A stretch of DNA of 17,418 nucleotides, from assembly GCA_002298075.1 (NCBI GenBank), contig DBLW01000194.1:1-17418 (forward strand). The letters run 5' to 3'. Source of the stretch: Bacteroidales bacterium UBA714 (GTDB lineage Bacteria > Bacteroidota > Bacteroidia > Bacteroidales > UBA932). Under the pieces are notes generated by a model. It was not told the origin of the DNA and searched no databases. It was given only the letters and a program-made list of their open reading frames with translations. The translations under genes were made by a program, and so were the position numbers. Within the stretch, counting starts at the first letter, position 1; each line of letters starts with the position of its first letter. Below are positions 1-7,317 of the stretch, in pieces.

Positions 1-657
1 GGCCGCATCCTGCATCAGTTCCCTGTAATGCTGAATCATCTCACGGCCACCTCCTTTCAGAAGCCTTACGATTTCCTCTATATTGTCGTTATATTCTTTC
101 TTTGAAATTGCCCCGATGCAGCATCCGCGGCACTTGCCTATATGAAAATTGAGACATGGGCGGTATTTCCCGCGGAGAATTGCGGCAGAGTCAATCTTGA
201 GATTGCAAGTCCGCAAAGGATACGTGCTATGGAAAAGCTCTATGAGACTGCGGGCATGCATGACGCTGCTGTAAGGGCCGAAATATCTGGAGCCGTCCCT
301 TACAACCCTGCGCGTAAGGAAGACTTTCGGATATTCATCAGCACTGACGCATATCCACGGATATGTCTTGGAATCCTTAAGCAGGATATTGTAGCGCGGC
401 TTGTACTGCTTTATGAGATTGTTCTCAAGCAAAAGTGCGTCAGCCTCGGTCTCTACAACGGTATATTGCGCATCTGCAATCTTGGAGACCATGACCGCCG
501 TCTTGCGGGTAAGCCTTTCAGCCGGCACGAAATATTGCGCAACCCTCTTGTGAAGGTCCTTGGCCTTGCCCACATAGATTACATTCCCCTCAGCGTCATA
601 GTATCTATAGACGCCGGGGGAATGCGGAAACAATGATATTTTCTCTTTTAAGGTCAC
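1..657 (-). CDS. uvrC: UvrC, excinuclease ABC subunit C (N-terminal 219 residues, cut by window edge)
   Basis: UvrC makes the two incisions around bulky DNA lesions in nucleotide excision repair, after UvrA and UvrB find the damage. I read this frame by reverse-complementing the region. The GIY-YIG nuclease domain is at the N-terminus: GVY at residues 15-17, YVG at 28-30 followed by KAKDLHKRV, and FGPY near residue 126. Cysteines at 151, 168, 176 and 179/180 (PCLNFHIGKCRGCC) match the four-cysteine iron-sulfur cluster region of the family. The start is GTG at 657. An in-frame TGA lies directly upstream and there is no ATG nearby, so GTG is the natural choice. It overlaps the stop of the upstream lipoprotein gene (GTGA), implying translational coupling. 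The C-terminal endonuclease half lies outside the window. Confidence 0.95.
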   Translation of the reverse strand, partial: MTLKEKISLFPHSPGVYRYYDAEGNVIYVGKAKDLHKRVAQYFVPAERLTRKTAVMVSKIADAQYTVVETEADALLLENNLIKQYKPRYNILLKDSKTYPWICVSADEYPKVFLTRRVVRDGSRYFGPYSSVMHARSLIELFHSTYPLRTCNLKIDSAAILRGKYRPCLNFHIGKCRGCCIGAISKKEYNDNIEEIVRLLKGGGREMIQHYRELMQDAA

Positions 658-1772
658 TCAGCGAGACATTCTGCAACAGCCTCTTCTACATTAGCCCCAT
701 AAAGGCCTCTCTTGAGGATTGTGCCGTCAGGACCGATGAGCATGATATGAGGAATGCCCTCAATGCCATATATTTCGGTAGGCACGCTTCCCGCATTATT
801 AATCTGATTCCAGTTCACGCCAAGCTCAGCCGCCGTTGAAATGGTCACCTCTACCGGTTCACGCTCCCAGACTGCAATGCTGAGCACGTCAAACTTCTCA
901 CCTTTATATTTCTCATAAACGGCCTTGATGTTAGGGATTTCCCTTTTGCATGGTCCGCACCAAGGTGACCAGAAATCCACAAGCACATATTTGCCTTTGC
1001 CCACATAGTCAGAAAAATTCACTTCCTTATAAAGCGGCTGAGGAGGAATGCTTCTTGACTGTCCATATACTGTATTGACTGTGAAGTCCTTGAACATCTT
1101 GCCCTCGGCAGTCTCAAGCCTTGCAGTAATGGCTTTCTTCATGCCCTGGACATACCTGTGCCCGCCCATTTCTGGTGAAAGGCCATCAATAAGAGAATTG
1201 AGTCTCTCGTCATCAGCCTCCCCTCTCATGTTCTGGATTGCAAGCAGGGCGATGAAGTTATCCTTATTGTCTGAGACAAGCCCCGCATTGTAGTCGATAT
1301 ACGACTGCATGAACTCCTCATAGAACTTGTCAAAAGCCTCTTCCTTCTGAGCGTCAGTCATAAGTGTATCGGAATATATCTCCTGACGTTTCGCCATAAA
1401 TTCTTCACCGACGCTCTTGCCATGCACGGTAAATTCATTCAGCCTCTCCTGAACTGAAATTTTGGGATATTTCGAAGTTACCTTTGTCTCATCATCGATA
1501 ACTACATTGAGAGGAGTACCGTCAGCAATGAAATTAGCTCCGTAATTGGCTGCCGTCACGGTTCCGAGAACTGTCACATCAGTAGGAACAGTCAGCGTGA
1601 ATTTTCCGTCAGTAACAGGCACAAGAGTGTCAATCTGTCCTACTGCGATATTCACTTCCGAAATGCCCGCAGGAACAACCACTCCTGAAATCTCGGTGTT
1701 CTCCGCAACTTTTGCGCAGGAAACCGCTGCAGCAGCCGCAAAGGCCGCAAAAAGAATTGTTCTTGTCTTCAT
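654..1772 (-). CDS. TlpA-like thiol-disulfide oxidoreductase lipoprotein (thioredoxin fold)
   Basis: Predicted 372-residue envelope lipoprotein with a C-terminal thioredoxin-like domain. From the ATG at 1772 the N-terminus is a clean lipoprotein signal (MKTRTILFAAF, then an alanine-rich core, then AVSC) with the lipidated cysteine at residue 19. An in-frame ATG at 1790 would add six residues and spoil the signal, so 1772 is preferred. Residues of roughly 25-110 are beta-rich and resemble the DUF4369-type N-terminal domain of Bacteroidetes TlpA proteins. A helical linker follows, then the redox domain with WCGPC (C272, C275) and the cis-proline motif GIP. The family reduces or exchanges disulfides in periplasmic proteins; the substrate here is unknown. 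The stop overlaps the GTG start of uvrC by four bases, an unusual operon pairing. Family call is firm, role uncertain. Confidence 0.88.
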   Translation of the reverse strand: MKTRTILFAAFAAAAAVSCAKVAENTEISGVVVPAGISEVNIAVGQIDTLVPVTDGKFTLTVPTDVTVLGTVTAANYGANFIADGTPLNVVIDDETKVTSKYPKISVQERLNEFTVHGKSVGEEFMAKRQEIYSDTLMTDAQKEEAFDKFYEEFMQSYIDYNAGLVSDNKDNFIALLAIQNMRGEADDERLNSLIDGLSPEMGGHRYVQGMKKAITARLETAEGKMFKDFTVNTVYGQSRSIPPQPLYKEVNFSDYVGKGKYVLVDFWSPWCGPCKREIPNIKAVYEKYKGEKFDVLSIAVWEREPVEVTISTAAELGVNWNQINNAGSVPTEIYGIEGIPHIMLIGPDGTILKRGLYGANVEEAVAECLAE

Positions 1773-1830
1773 ACTATAATTTTTAGTCATTTATTTCATA
1801 TAATGCCACCGTCTTACAACCGGTCCGCAC

Positions 1831-2001
1831 AATTGACAAAGATAATCATTTTTCCCGAATGCCTCCTGCCTGATGCAAATCAGGTTGCGATGTGGAGCAC
1901 AAATGGCCATATGTCAGCAACTACTGGAATAGGGTTCCCTTTAATCGGGGAATCTGACAGAAACAAACAGCTTTTATACTCCATGATTTTCCTTTGAATT
2001 G
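1831..2001. repeat. Element with imperfect terminal inverted repeats and internal hairpins (MITE or structured RNA)
   Basis: This gene-free stretch begins and ends with the same 5 bases, AATTG (1831-1835 and 1997-2001), like a target-site duplication. Just inside, the ends are inverted: CAAAG then AATCAT on the left (1837-1849) pairs with ATGATT then CTTTG on the right (1983-1996), with small mismatches. Inside are further pairings: CCTGAT/ATCAGG (1869-1884, GCAA loop), TTGC/GCAA with TGTGG/CCATA nested inside (1885-1920), TGTCAG/CTGACA (1913-1918 and 1954-1959), and GGTTCCC/GGGAATC (1933-1954). Two of the wobble pairs form only in a plus-strand RNA. No convincing protein is encoded on either strand. 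It fits either a 161-bp non-autonomous transposable element or a structured RNA with a long closing stem, loosely like 6S RNA. I cannot decide between them. Confidence 0.45.
1837..1844 (-). promoter_or_regulatory. Possible -7 box for the tlpA-like/uvrC operon
   Basis: The minus strand reads TATCTTTG, an exact match to the Bacteroidetes -7 consensus TAnnTTTG, about 65 bases upstream of the lipoprotein ATG. No TTTG or TTG is found at the expected 19-21 base spacing. The box also lies inside one arm of the inverted repeat described at 1831-2001, so it may be coincidental. Confidence 0.25.
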
Positions 2002-2038
2002 TCATATGCAATTGCAAGTGTCAAGAGAAAAGCGGCAT

Positions 2039-2070
2039 AAAAAAGGGGACCGTCCTCTTGGACAGCCCCC
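2039..2070 (-). terminator. Rho-independent terminator of the ribosomal protein operon
   Basis: On the minus strand, 21 bases after the rpsC stop, there is an 11-bp stem (GGGGGCTGTCC pairing with GGACGGTCCCC, two G-U wobbles) with an AAGA loop, followed directly by six T residues. This is a strong intrinsic terminator, and it shows that the operon ends at rpsC. Confidence 0.9.
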
Positions 2071-2091
2071 TCCGTCAAATATCGGAAAAAA

Positions 2092-2841
2092 CTATTTGTT
2101 CTCTCTGCGCTCACGGCCTCCGCGTCCTCCGCGACGGCGGTCACCGCCACGTCCTCCACGGTTGTTGCCTGACTGCTGAGCCTGAGCAGCGATACCTGCG
2201 TTAGGTGAGAGATCTTTCTTACCATAAACCTCACCGTTGCAGATCCATACCTTGATGCCAAGGACACCGACTTTAGTATGAGCCTCTGCAAGCGCATAGT
2301 CAATGTCAGCGCGGAATGTGTGAAGAGGTGTACGTCCCTCTTTGAACATCTCGCTTCTTGCCATTTCAGCACCGCCGAGACGGCCGCTGATCTGAATCTT
2401 GATACCCTCTGCTCCTACTCTCATGGTAGTAGCCACTGCCATCTTGATAGCCCTTCTGTAAGAAACACGGCCTTCAATCTGACGTGCGATGGAATCAGCC
2501 ACGATATTGGCGTCAACCTCAGGTTTCTTGACCTCATAGATGTTGATCTGAACATCTTTCTTGGTCACCTTCTTGAGCTCTTCCTTGAGAAGATCCACTG
2601 CCTGGCCGCCTTTGCCGATGATGACACCCGGTCTTGCAGCGTGGATAGTCACAGTGATGAGCTTAAGAGTCCTCTCGATGACAATCTTTGAGATAGAAGC
2701 CTTAGCGAGACGGCTTGAGAGATACTTGCGGATCTCATAGTCCTCTGCGATCTTCTCTGCATAGTTACCACCTACCCAGTTGGAATCCCAGCCGCGGGTG
2801 ATACCGATTCTGTTGCTGATTGGATTAGTCTTCTGTCCCAT
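2092..2841 (-). CDS. rpsC: 30S ribosomal protein S3
   Basis: S3 is a small-subunit head protein at the mRNA entry channel. The 249-residue product starts MGQKTNPISNRIGITRGWDS, the usual S3 opening. It carries the KH-type RNA-binding motif GVIIGKGG around residues 73-80 and the C-terminal S3 domain (SGRLGGAEMARSE, HTFRADIDYA). The last 28 or so residues are a low-complexity tail rich in Arg-Gly-Gly. It begins 2 bases after the rplV stop, so coupled translation is likely. It is the last gene of this operon: the terminator follows instead of the usual rplP. Confidence 0.97.
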   Translation of the reverse strand: MGQKTNPISNRIGITRGWDSNWVGGNYAEKIAEDYEIRKYLSSRLAKASISKIVIERTLKLITVTIHAARPGVIIGKGGQAVDLLKEELKKVTKKDVQINIYEVKKPEVDANIVADSIARQIEGRVSYRRAIKMAVATTMRVGAEGIKIQISGRLGGAEMARSEMFKEGRTPLHTFRADIDYALAEAHTKVGVLGIKVWICNGEVYGKKDLSPNAGIAAQAQQSGNNRGGRGGDRRRGGRGGRERRENK

Positions 2842-2843
2842 GA

Positions 2844-3260
2844 TTACTCCTCCACTTTAGCTGGTTTAACATCAAGGATAACAGTCACGTGGTTAGAACG
2901 CTTGCGGATACGTCCGGCACGGCCCTGAGGGCAAGGACGGATTCTCTTGAGCGTACGACCCTCGTCAACCATGATGGTTTTGACGATGACGTTGCCGTTG
3001 TCCAACTCTTTTGTATTGTCCGGATTCTTGGCCTCCCAGTTAGCGATTGCGCTGCGGAGAACCTTCTCCAGGTCGATAGAAGCGTGCTTCTTCGAGAATT
3101 TCAGAATGTCGAGCGCACGGTTCACCTCCACACCGCGGATGATGTCCGCTACAAGACGCATCTTGCGTGGAGATGTAGGCACGTCATTCAGCTTTGCGAT
3201 AGCTGTCTGCTTCTTTATTTCTTTCAGCCTCTCGGCCATCTGTCTTTTACGAGCTCCCAT
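2844..3260 (-). CDS. rplV: 50S ribosomal protein L22
   Basis: L22 binds 23S rRNA and its long beta-hairpin lines the peptide exit tunnel. The 138-residue product contains the family core PTSPRKMRLVADIIRG and the C-terminal hairpin region (KRIRPCPQGRAGRIRKRSNH) ending in VTVILD. The N-terminus MGARKRQMAERLKEIKK is longer than in E. coli but resembles Bacteroidetes L22, which supports the ATG at 3260. It lies between rpsS (20-base gap) and rpsC (2-base gap). Confidence 0.97.
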   Translation of the reverse strand: MGARKRQMAERLKEIKKQTAIAKLNDVPTSPRKMRLVADIIRGVEVNRALDILKFSKKHASIDLEKVLRSAIANWEAKNPDNTKELDNGNVIVKTIMVDEGRTLKRIRPCPQGRAGRIRKRSNHVTVILDVKPAKVEE

Positions 3261-3280
3261 AATTACAATTTCATTTTAAA

Positions 3281-3550
3281 TTATTTACGATTGCCCGAAT
3301 GGCCTCTGAAAGTTCTTGTTGGCGCAAACTCACCGAGCTTGTGGCCCACCATATTCTCAGTAACATAAACAGGAATAAATTTATTTCCATTATGAACTGC
3401 GATTGTATGACCTACAAAGTCAGGAGAAATCATGCTTGCGCGTGACCAAGTCTTGACAACCTCTTTCTTCATGCTACCTTCATTCATAGCAAGAATTCTT
3501 TTTTCAAGGGCTTCCTGAATATAAGGACCTTTTCTTAATGAACGACTCAT
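3281..3550 (-). CDS. rpsS: 30S ribosomal protein S19
   Basis: S19 sits in the head of the small subunit near the A and P sites. The 89-residue product is full length, beginning MSRSLRKGPYI and containing the diagnostic HNGNKFIPVYVTENMVGHKL and FAPTRTFRGH. It lies in the standard place between rplB (19-base gap) and rplV. Confidence 0.97.
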   Translation of the reverse strand: MSRSLRKGPYIQEALEKRILAMNEGSMKKEVVKTWSRASMISPDFVGHTIAVHNGNKFIPVYVTENMVGHKLGEFAPTRTFRGHSGNRK

Positions 3551-3569
3551 AATCTCTTAATTTATTCCG

Positions 3570-4394
<825 letters not shown>

Positions 4395-4406
4395 TGCCTG
4401 ATTACC

Positions 4407-4697
4407 TTAAATGTTTGCGTAAAAATCAATCTTGTCCTCACCGGCAAGTGTCACATAAGCTTTCTTATAGTGATTGGTGCGTCCTTTGAGCATACCGGCC
4501 TTGGTGTAGCGTGACTTCCTCTTGCCGTGATAGTTCACAGTATTCACGAAGTCAACTGTCACATTGTACATCTGCTCCACCGCAGCTTTGATCTGAAGCT
4601 TGTTGGCCTCGCGGTCAACAATGAAACCGTAACGGTTCAACTTTTCGCCCTGAACCGTCAATTTCTCAGTTATTATTGGCTTAATTATAATTCCCAT
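4407..4697 (-). CDS. rplW: 50S ribosomal protein L23
   Basis: L23 lies at the exit of the peptide tunnel, where trigger factor and SRP dock. The 96-residue product has the family opening (IIKPIITEKLTVQGEKLNRY) and the core FIVDREANKLQIKAAVEQMY with the following beta strands. ATG at 4697 follows rplD by 12 bases. Confidence 0.96.
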   Translation of the reverse strand: MGIIIKPIITEKLTVQGEKLNRYGFIVDREANKLQIKAAVEQMYNVTVDFVNTVNYHGKRKSRYTKAGMLKGRTNHYKKAYVTLAGEDKIDFYANI

Positions 4698-4709
4698 TTC
4701 TCAATCGGT

Positions 4710-5339
4710 TTATCGTCTGATTCTTGAAGCGAGGATCTCCTGTACGCCGTCAACAAGCACCATAGAATATGCGTTCATGATGGCGTAAGTGTTGATTTCA
4801 TCAACTGTGATCACCTTAACCTCAGGAAGGTTGCGGGACGAAAGGTAAATATTTGTAGAATTCTCAGGAAGCACGAAGAGCACCTTTCTTGAGCCTGCCT
4901 TGATGTTGGCGAGGATCTGCATGAACTCTTTTGTCTTAGGAGCTTCCATTACGAACGGCTCAACCATTACGATTGCGTTCTCCTGTGCCTTGTAAGAAAG
5001 AGCTGAGAAACGTGCGAGCTGCTTGAGCTTCTTGTTGAGCTTCTTGCGGTAGCAACGTGGCTTAGGACCGAAAACACGTCCACCGCCTACGTAGATGTTA
5101 GCCTTGAGGCTACCGTGACGCGCACCGCCTGAACCTTTCTGACGGATGAGCTTCCTGGTGCTGTACGCTACCTCGCTACGGTCTTTTGTCTTAGCCGTTC
5201 CCTGACGCTGGTTTGCAAGATACTGCTTGACGTCGAGGTAGATGGCATGATCGTTCGGCTTGATGCCGAAAATCTCCTCATTGAGGACTACTTTCTTTCC
5301 GGACTCTGATCCGTCAATTTTATAGACTGACAATTCCAT
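4710..5339 (-). CDS. rplD: 50S ribosomal protein L4
   Basis: L4 is an early-assembly protein whose extended loop reaches the exit tunnel. In E. coli it also represses its own operon by acting on the mRNA leader. The 209-residue product has the loop motifs TRKLIRQKGSGGARHGS and GGGRVFGPKPR, then the globular domain (LARFSALSYKAQENAIVMVE). It begins 3 bases after rplC. If autogenous control exists here, the leader hairpin at 6003-6023 is the obvious place to look; nothing in the sequence proves it. Confidence 0.96.
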   Translation of the reverse strand: MELSVYKIDGSESGKKVVLNEEIFGIKPNDHAIYLDVKQYLANQRQGTAKTKDRSEVAYSTRKLIRQKGSGGARHGSLKANIYVGGGRVFGPKPRCYRKKLNKKLKQLARFSALSYKAQENAIVMVEPFVMEAPKTKEFMQILANIKAGSRKVLFVLPENSTNIYLSSRNLPEVKVITVDEINTYAIMNAYSMVLVDGVQEILASRIRR

Positions 5340-5342
5340 AGC

Positions 5343-5966
5343 TTAATCCTCCACAATTACGTATGAACCCCTGGCTCCAGGAACAGAGCCTTTAACTACG
5401 ATAAGGTTGTGCTCAGGCATAACCTTGACTACCTGCAGGTTGAACACAGTCACGCGCTCATTTCCCATGTGGCCGGCCATACGCATTCCCTTGAACACGC
5501 GTGAAGGCCATGATGATGCACCGAGGGAACCAGGGTGACGCAGACGGTTATGCTGACCGTGGGTAGTTCCGCCCACACCGGCAAAGCCGTGACGCTTCAC
5601 AACTCCCTGGAAGCCTTTACCTTTTGAGGTACCGACAACATCAACAAAAGCAGTCTCTGAGAACACGTCTGCAACTGAAACGGTGTCTCCGAGCTGAAGC
5701 TCCTTGGCGAAATCCGCCTTGAACTCCACGAGCTTGCGCTTAGGTGTTGTTCCTGCCTTTTCAAAGTGGCCCTTAAGAGCCTTGCTGGCATGCTTTTCAC
5801 TCATTTCGTCATAGGCAAGCTGTACAGCGGCATAGCCGTCTTTCTCTACTGTACGAATCTGCGTAACTACACATGGACCAGCCTCAATAACGGTGCATGG
5901 AATATTCTTTCCATCGGCACCGAAAACGGATGTCATTCCGATTTTCTTTCCAATTAATCCAGGCAT
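5343..5966 (-). CDS. rplC: 50S ribosomal protein L3
   Basis: L3 is one of the assembly-initiating proteins of the large subunit and reaches the peptidyl transferase region. The 207-residue product starts MPGLIGKKIGMTSVF and contains the conserved KGKGFQGVVKRHGFAG, the GTTHGQHNRLRHPGS segment, and RVFKGMRMAGHMGNERVTV. It is the first gene of the operon. The gene usually before it, rpsJ (S10), is missing: only about 270 bases of regulatory DNA separate rplC from the divergent dacA. Confidence 0.97.
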   Translation of the reverse strand: MPGLIGKKIGMTSVFGADGKNIPCTVIEAGPCVVTQIRTVEKDGYAAVQLAYDEMSEKHASKALKGHFEKAGTTPKRKLVEFKADFAKELQLGDTVSVADVFSETAFVDVVGTSKGKGFQGVVKRHGFAGVGGTTHGQHNRLRHPGSLGASSWPSRVFKGMRMAGHMGNERVTVFNLQVVKVMPEHNLIVVKGSVPGARGSYVIVED

Positions 5967-6002
5967 TGGTTTGTTAATTAATTGATTATAAAAACTTTAC
6001 AT

Positions 6003-6023
6003 CCCGCAGTACATTTTTGCGGG
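6003..6023 (-). promoter_or_regulatory. 5'-end hairpin in the rplC operon leader
   Basis: On the minus strand CCCGCA (6023-6018) pairs perfectly with TGCGGG (6008-6003) around a 9-base loop. It starts four bases after the -7 box, so the predicted mRNA would begin with or just before this stem-loop. The leader is otherwise AT-rich, about 57 bases long. The hairpin may protect the mRNA 5' end or be a binding site for a ribosomal protein. Confidence 0.6.
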
Positions 6024-6026
6024 CTG

Positions 6027-6056
6027 CAAATATACAAATAATATTTTCATTTTCAA
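6027..6056 (-). promoter_or_regulatory. Bacteroidetes-type promoter of the ribosomal operon
   Basis: Minus strand: TTG (6056-6054), 19 bases, TATATTTG (6034-6027). This matches the Bacteroidetes primary sigma factor consensus (TTTG, 19-21 bases, TAnnTTTG), with A in place of the first T of the -33 box. The predicted start is near 6023, about 57 bases before the rplC ATG. Confidence 0.75.
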
Positions 6057-6062
6057 TACTTT

Positions 6063-6077
6063 GAATAAAATTTATTC
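6063..6077. repeat. Perfect 15-bp AT-rich palindrome upstream of the rplC promoter
   Basis: GAATAAA, one A, TTTATTC: two perfect 7-base arms, located seven bases upstream of the rplC -33 element. It could be a protein-binding site acting on the ribosomal promoter, but it is AT-rich and short, so chance is possible. Confidence 0.4.
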
Positions 6078-6118
6078 CGGCTTTTTTCAACAGAACCCGC
6101 TGGCGGAGCGGCAGAGTC

Positions 6119-6175
6119 ATGCCGGGGTACAGACAGTTTGTCTTGGCGGACATATATATGCTGGCGTCTCGGCAT
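6119..6175. repeat. Inverted repeat between the divergent promoters
   Basis: ATGCCG (6119-6124) and CGGCAT (6170-6175) are perfect inverted arms enclosing a smaller hairpin, AGACA-GTT-TGTCT (6131-6143). No T tract follows on either strand, so it is not an ordinary terminator. Its role is unknown. The stretch 6078-6180 holds no gene that I can support. Confidence 0.35.
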
Positions 6176-6180
6176 AATCA

Positions 6181-6220
6181 AAGCAAGCTTTGCTTCTGCT
6201 CTCGACTTTTGCTATATTTG
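6181..6220 (+). promoter_or_regulatory. Promoter of dacA with an inverted repeat over the -33 box
   Basis: TTTG (6189-6192), 20 bases, TATATTTG (6213-6220): a full match to the Bacteroidetes promoter consensus, with a predicted start about 15 bases before the dacA ATG. The -33 box is embedded in an inverted repeat, AAGCAA-GCT-TTGCTT (6181-6195), which could be an operator. Confidence 0.8.
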
Positions 6221-6240
6221 CCGAAATATAATTTTCAGCT

Positions 6241-7050
6241 ATGACGCCTGCAATTTTCGGTTTCCTGCAATTGTCGCTGGCCGACATACTTGACATCCTC
6301 CTGCTTGCACTTATCATATTCATCATATTCAAGTGGATAAGAGGTTCTTCCGCCATGAGCATATTCGTGGCCATCATCTCGCTGTACATAATACGCGTGG
6401 TTGTCTCCGCTTTCAACATGAGGCTTATGACAGCGCTAATGGAAACCGTCCTTGACGTGGGAGTCCTTGCCCTGATAGTGATTTTCCAGCCTGAAATACG
6501 TAAATTCCTAATAAGGCTCGGCAACAGATACCTTAGCAGCGCACGCGGGAGGGCTTTGGCCGACAGGATACTCGGACGCCGCGGAAGCAACAATATGGGA
6601 ACGGCCGGCGAAGCCGTAAACAACCTCACCGAAGCATGCCGTAGAATGGGAGAAGAAAAAACCGGCGCGCTGATAGTAATCACACACAAGAATCCTTTGG
6701 AAGAAATCATCAGCACGGGTGACAGAATAGATGCCGCCATACACAGAAGGCTTATAATGAATCTCTTTTTCAAAAATTCCCCCCTGCATGACGGGGCTCT
6801 TGTCATCTCTGGAGGCAGGCTCGCGGCCGCACGGTGCACCCTGCCAATCACAGAAAAGCAGAACATCCCGGCAAGCTACGGAATGAGGCATAAGGCCGCC
6901 ATCGGAATTACAGAGGAAACGGACGCGGATGTCGTTGTGGTATCAGAAGAAACCGGACACATATCTTTTGTCAAGAATGGGACGGTCACTCCGATTCAAA
7001 ATATAAATGAGCTGAAACTGCTTCTTAGCACAGCTTTGGAGAACAATTAG
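6241..7050 (+). CDS. dacA: Membrane diadenylate cyclase (CdaA/DacA type), makes cyclic di-AMP
   Basis: The enzyme joins two ATP into the second messenger c-di-AMP, which controls potassium and osmotic balance and envelope homeostasis in other bacteria. The 269-residue product has three N-terminal membrane helices (about residues 13-33, 38-58 and 63-83), then the DAC catalytic domain with the DGA motif at 184-186 (LHDGALVI) and RHKAA at 216-220 (the RHR motif variant). Length and layout are those of CdaA. The ATG at 6241 fits both the helices and the promoter. It appears monocistronic: terminator at 7115-7150. It is divergent from the rplC operon, so the promoter region is shared. Confidence 0.95.
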   Translation: MTPAIFGFLQLSLADILDILLLALIIFIIFKWIRGSSAMSIFVAIISLYIIRVVVSAFNMRLMTALMETVLDVGVLALIVIFQPEIRKFLIRLGNRYLSSARGRALADRILGRRGSNNMGTAGEAVNNLTEACRRMGEEKTGALIVITHKNPLEEIISTGDRIDAAIHRRLIMNLFFKNSPLHDGALVISGGRLAAARCTLPITEKQNIPASYGMRHKAAIGITEETDADVVVVSEETGHISFVKNGTVTPIQNINELKLLLSTALENN

Positions 7051-7074
7051 ACAGAAGAACGACGTCTCTTTTTA

Positions 7075-7109
7075 CCACGTGGAGCGCCATTGATTGCCTG
7101 TCAACAGGC
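7075..7109. repeat. Two short palindromes downstream of dacA
   Basis: CCACGTGG (7075-7082) is a perfect 8-base palindrome, and GCCTGT-CA-ACAGGC (7096-7109) is a perfect inverted repeat able to form a small hairpin. Both lie between the dacA stop and its terminator, so they would be in the 3' UTR. No function can be assigned. Confidence 0.35.
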
Positions 7110-7114
7110 TATAG

Positions 7115-7150
7115 AAAGACGATTTGCCTAAATCGGGGAATCGTCTTTTT
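7115..7150 (+). terminator. Rho-independent terminator of dacA
   Basis: A 10-bp stem, AAAGACGATT (7115-7124) with AATCGTCTTT (7139-7148), encloses a GC-containing loop with possible extra CC/GG pairs. The 3' arm runs into a run of five T (7146-7150). The rest of the gap to the next gene (7151-7317) holds an ATGAT-A-ATCAT palindrome (7159-7169) and a weak promoter candidate; I see no gene there. Confidence 0.75.
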
Positions 7151-7265
7151 GCATAGTAATGATAATCATCGGGGTACATTCCACAGAACCGGCATAATAT
7201 ACTTTGAGCATATGATGGAATGCAATGCAGCCAGTAAGGACTACGCAAAAACCATGGTACAATCC

Positions 7266-7296
7266 ATTGTTTTTCCGTACATTTTTTCTAATTTCA
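7266..7296 (+). promoter_or_regulatory. Weak promoter candidate for the GLPGLI operon
   Basis: ATTG (7266-7269), 19 bases, TAATTTCA (7289-7296). Spacing and position (about 20 bases before the first GLPGLI ATG) suit a Bacteroidetes promoter, but the last two bases of the -7 box are off consensus. The operon could instead use an alternative sigma factor. Confidence 0.3.
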
Positions 7297-7317
7297 CATC
7301 GTAAAAACCGACACGCC

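Noticed and set aside
142..636. Plus-strand reading frame of 164 codons
   Set aside because: It is antisense to the GIY-YIG and cysteine-motif coding region of uvrC, which is clearly the real gene; the plus-strand product has no recognisable features.
1863..1960. Possible cobalamin or TPP riboswitch upstream of the tlpA-like gene
   Set aside because: Fragments resemble pieces of these riboswitches (GGGAA, CCTGAT), but the conserved cores and order are not present.
1803..1997. Plus-strand 64-codon frame in the gap between the tlpA-like gene and rpsC
   Set aside because: It lies almost entirely within the inverted-repeat element, has no signal, motif or ribosome binding site, and the hairpins explain the sequence better.
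2019..2024. Perfect TTGACA-type -35 hexamer on the minus strand after the rpsC terminator
   Set aside because: No -10 box at a proper distance and Bacteroidetes do not use this hexamer; probably chance.
6117..6866. Minus-strand frame of 249 codons over dacA
   Set aside because: Antisense shadow of the diadenylate cyclase gene; serine/arginine-rich composition typical of a shadow frame.
7131..7142. 12-base match (AATCGGGGAATC) between the dacA terminator and the element at 1943-1954
   Set aside because: A few 12-base matches are expected by chance in a window this size, and the surrounding bases do not match.
7225..7317. Longer N-terminus for GLPGLI-1
   Set aside because: It adds 31 residues ahead of a perfect signal peptide; both paralogues start at the position equivalent to 7318.
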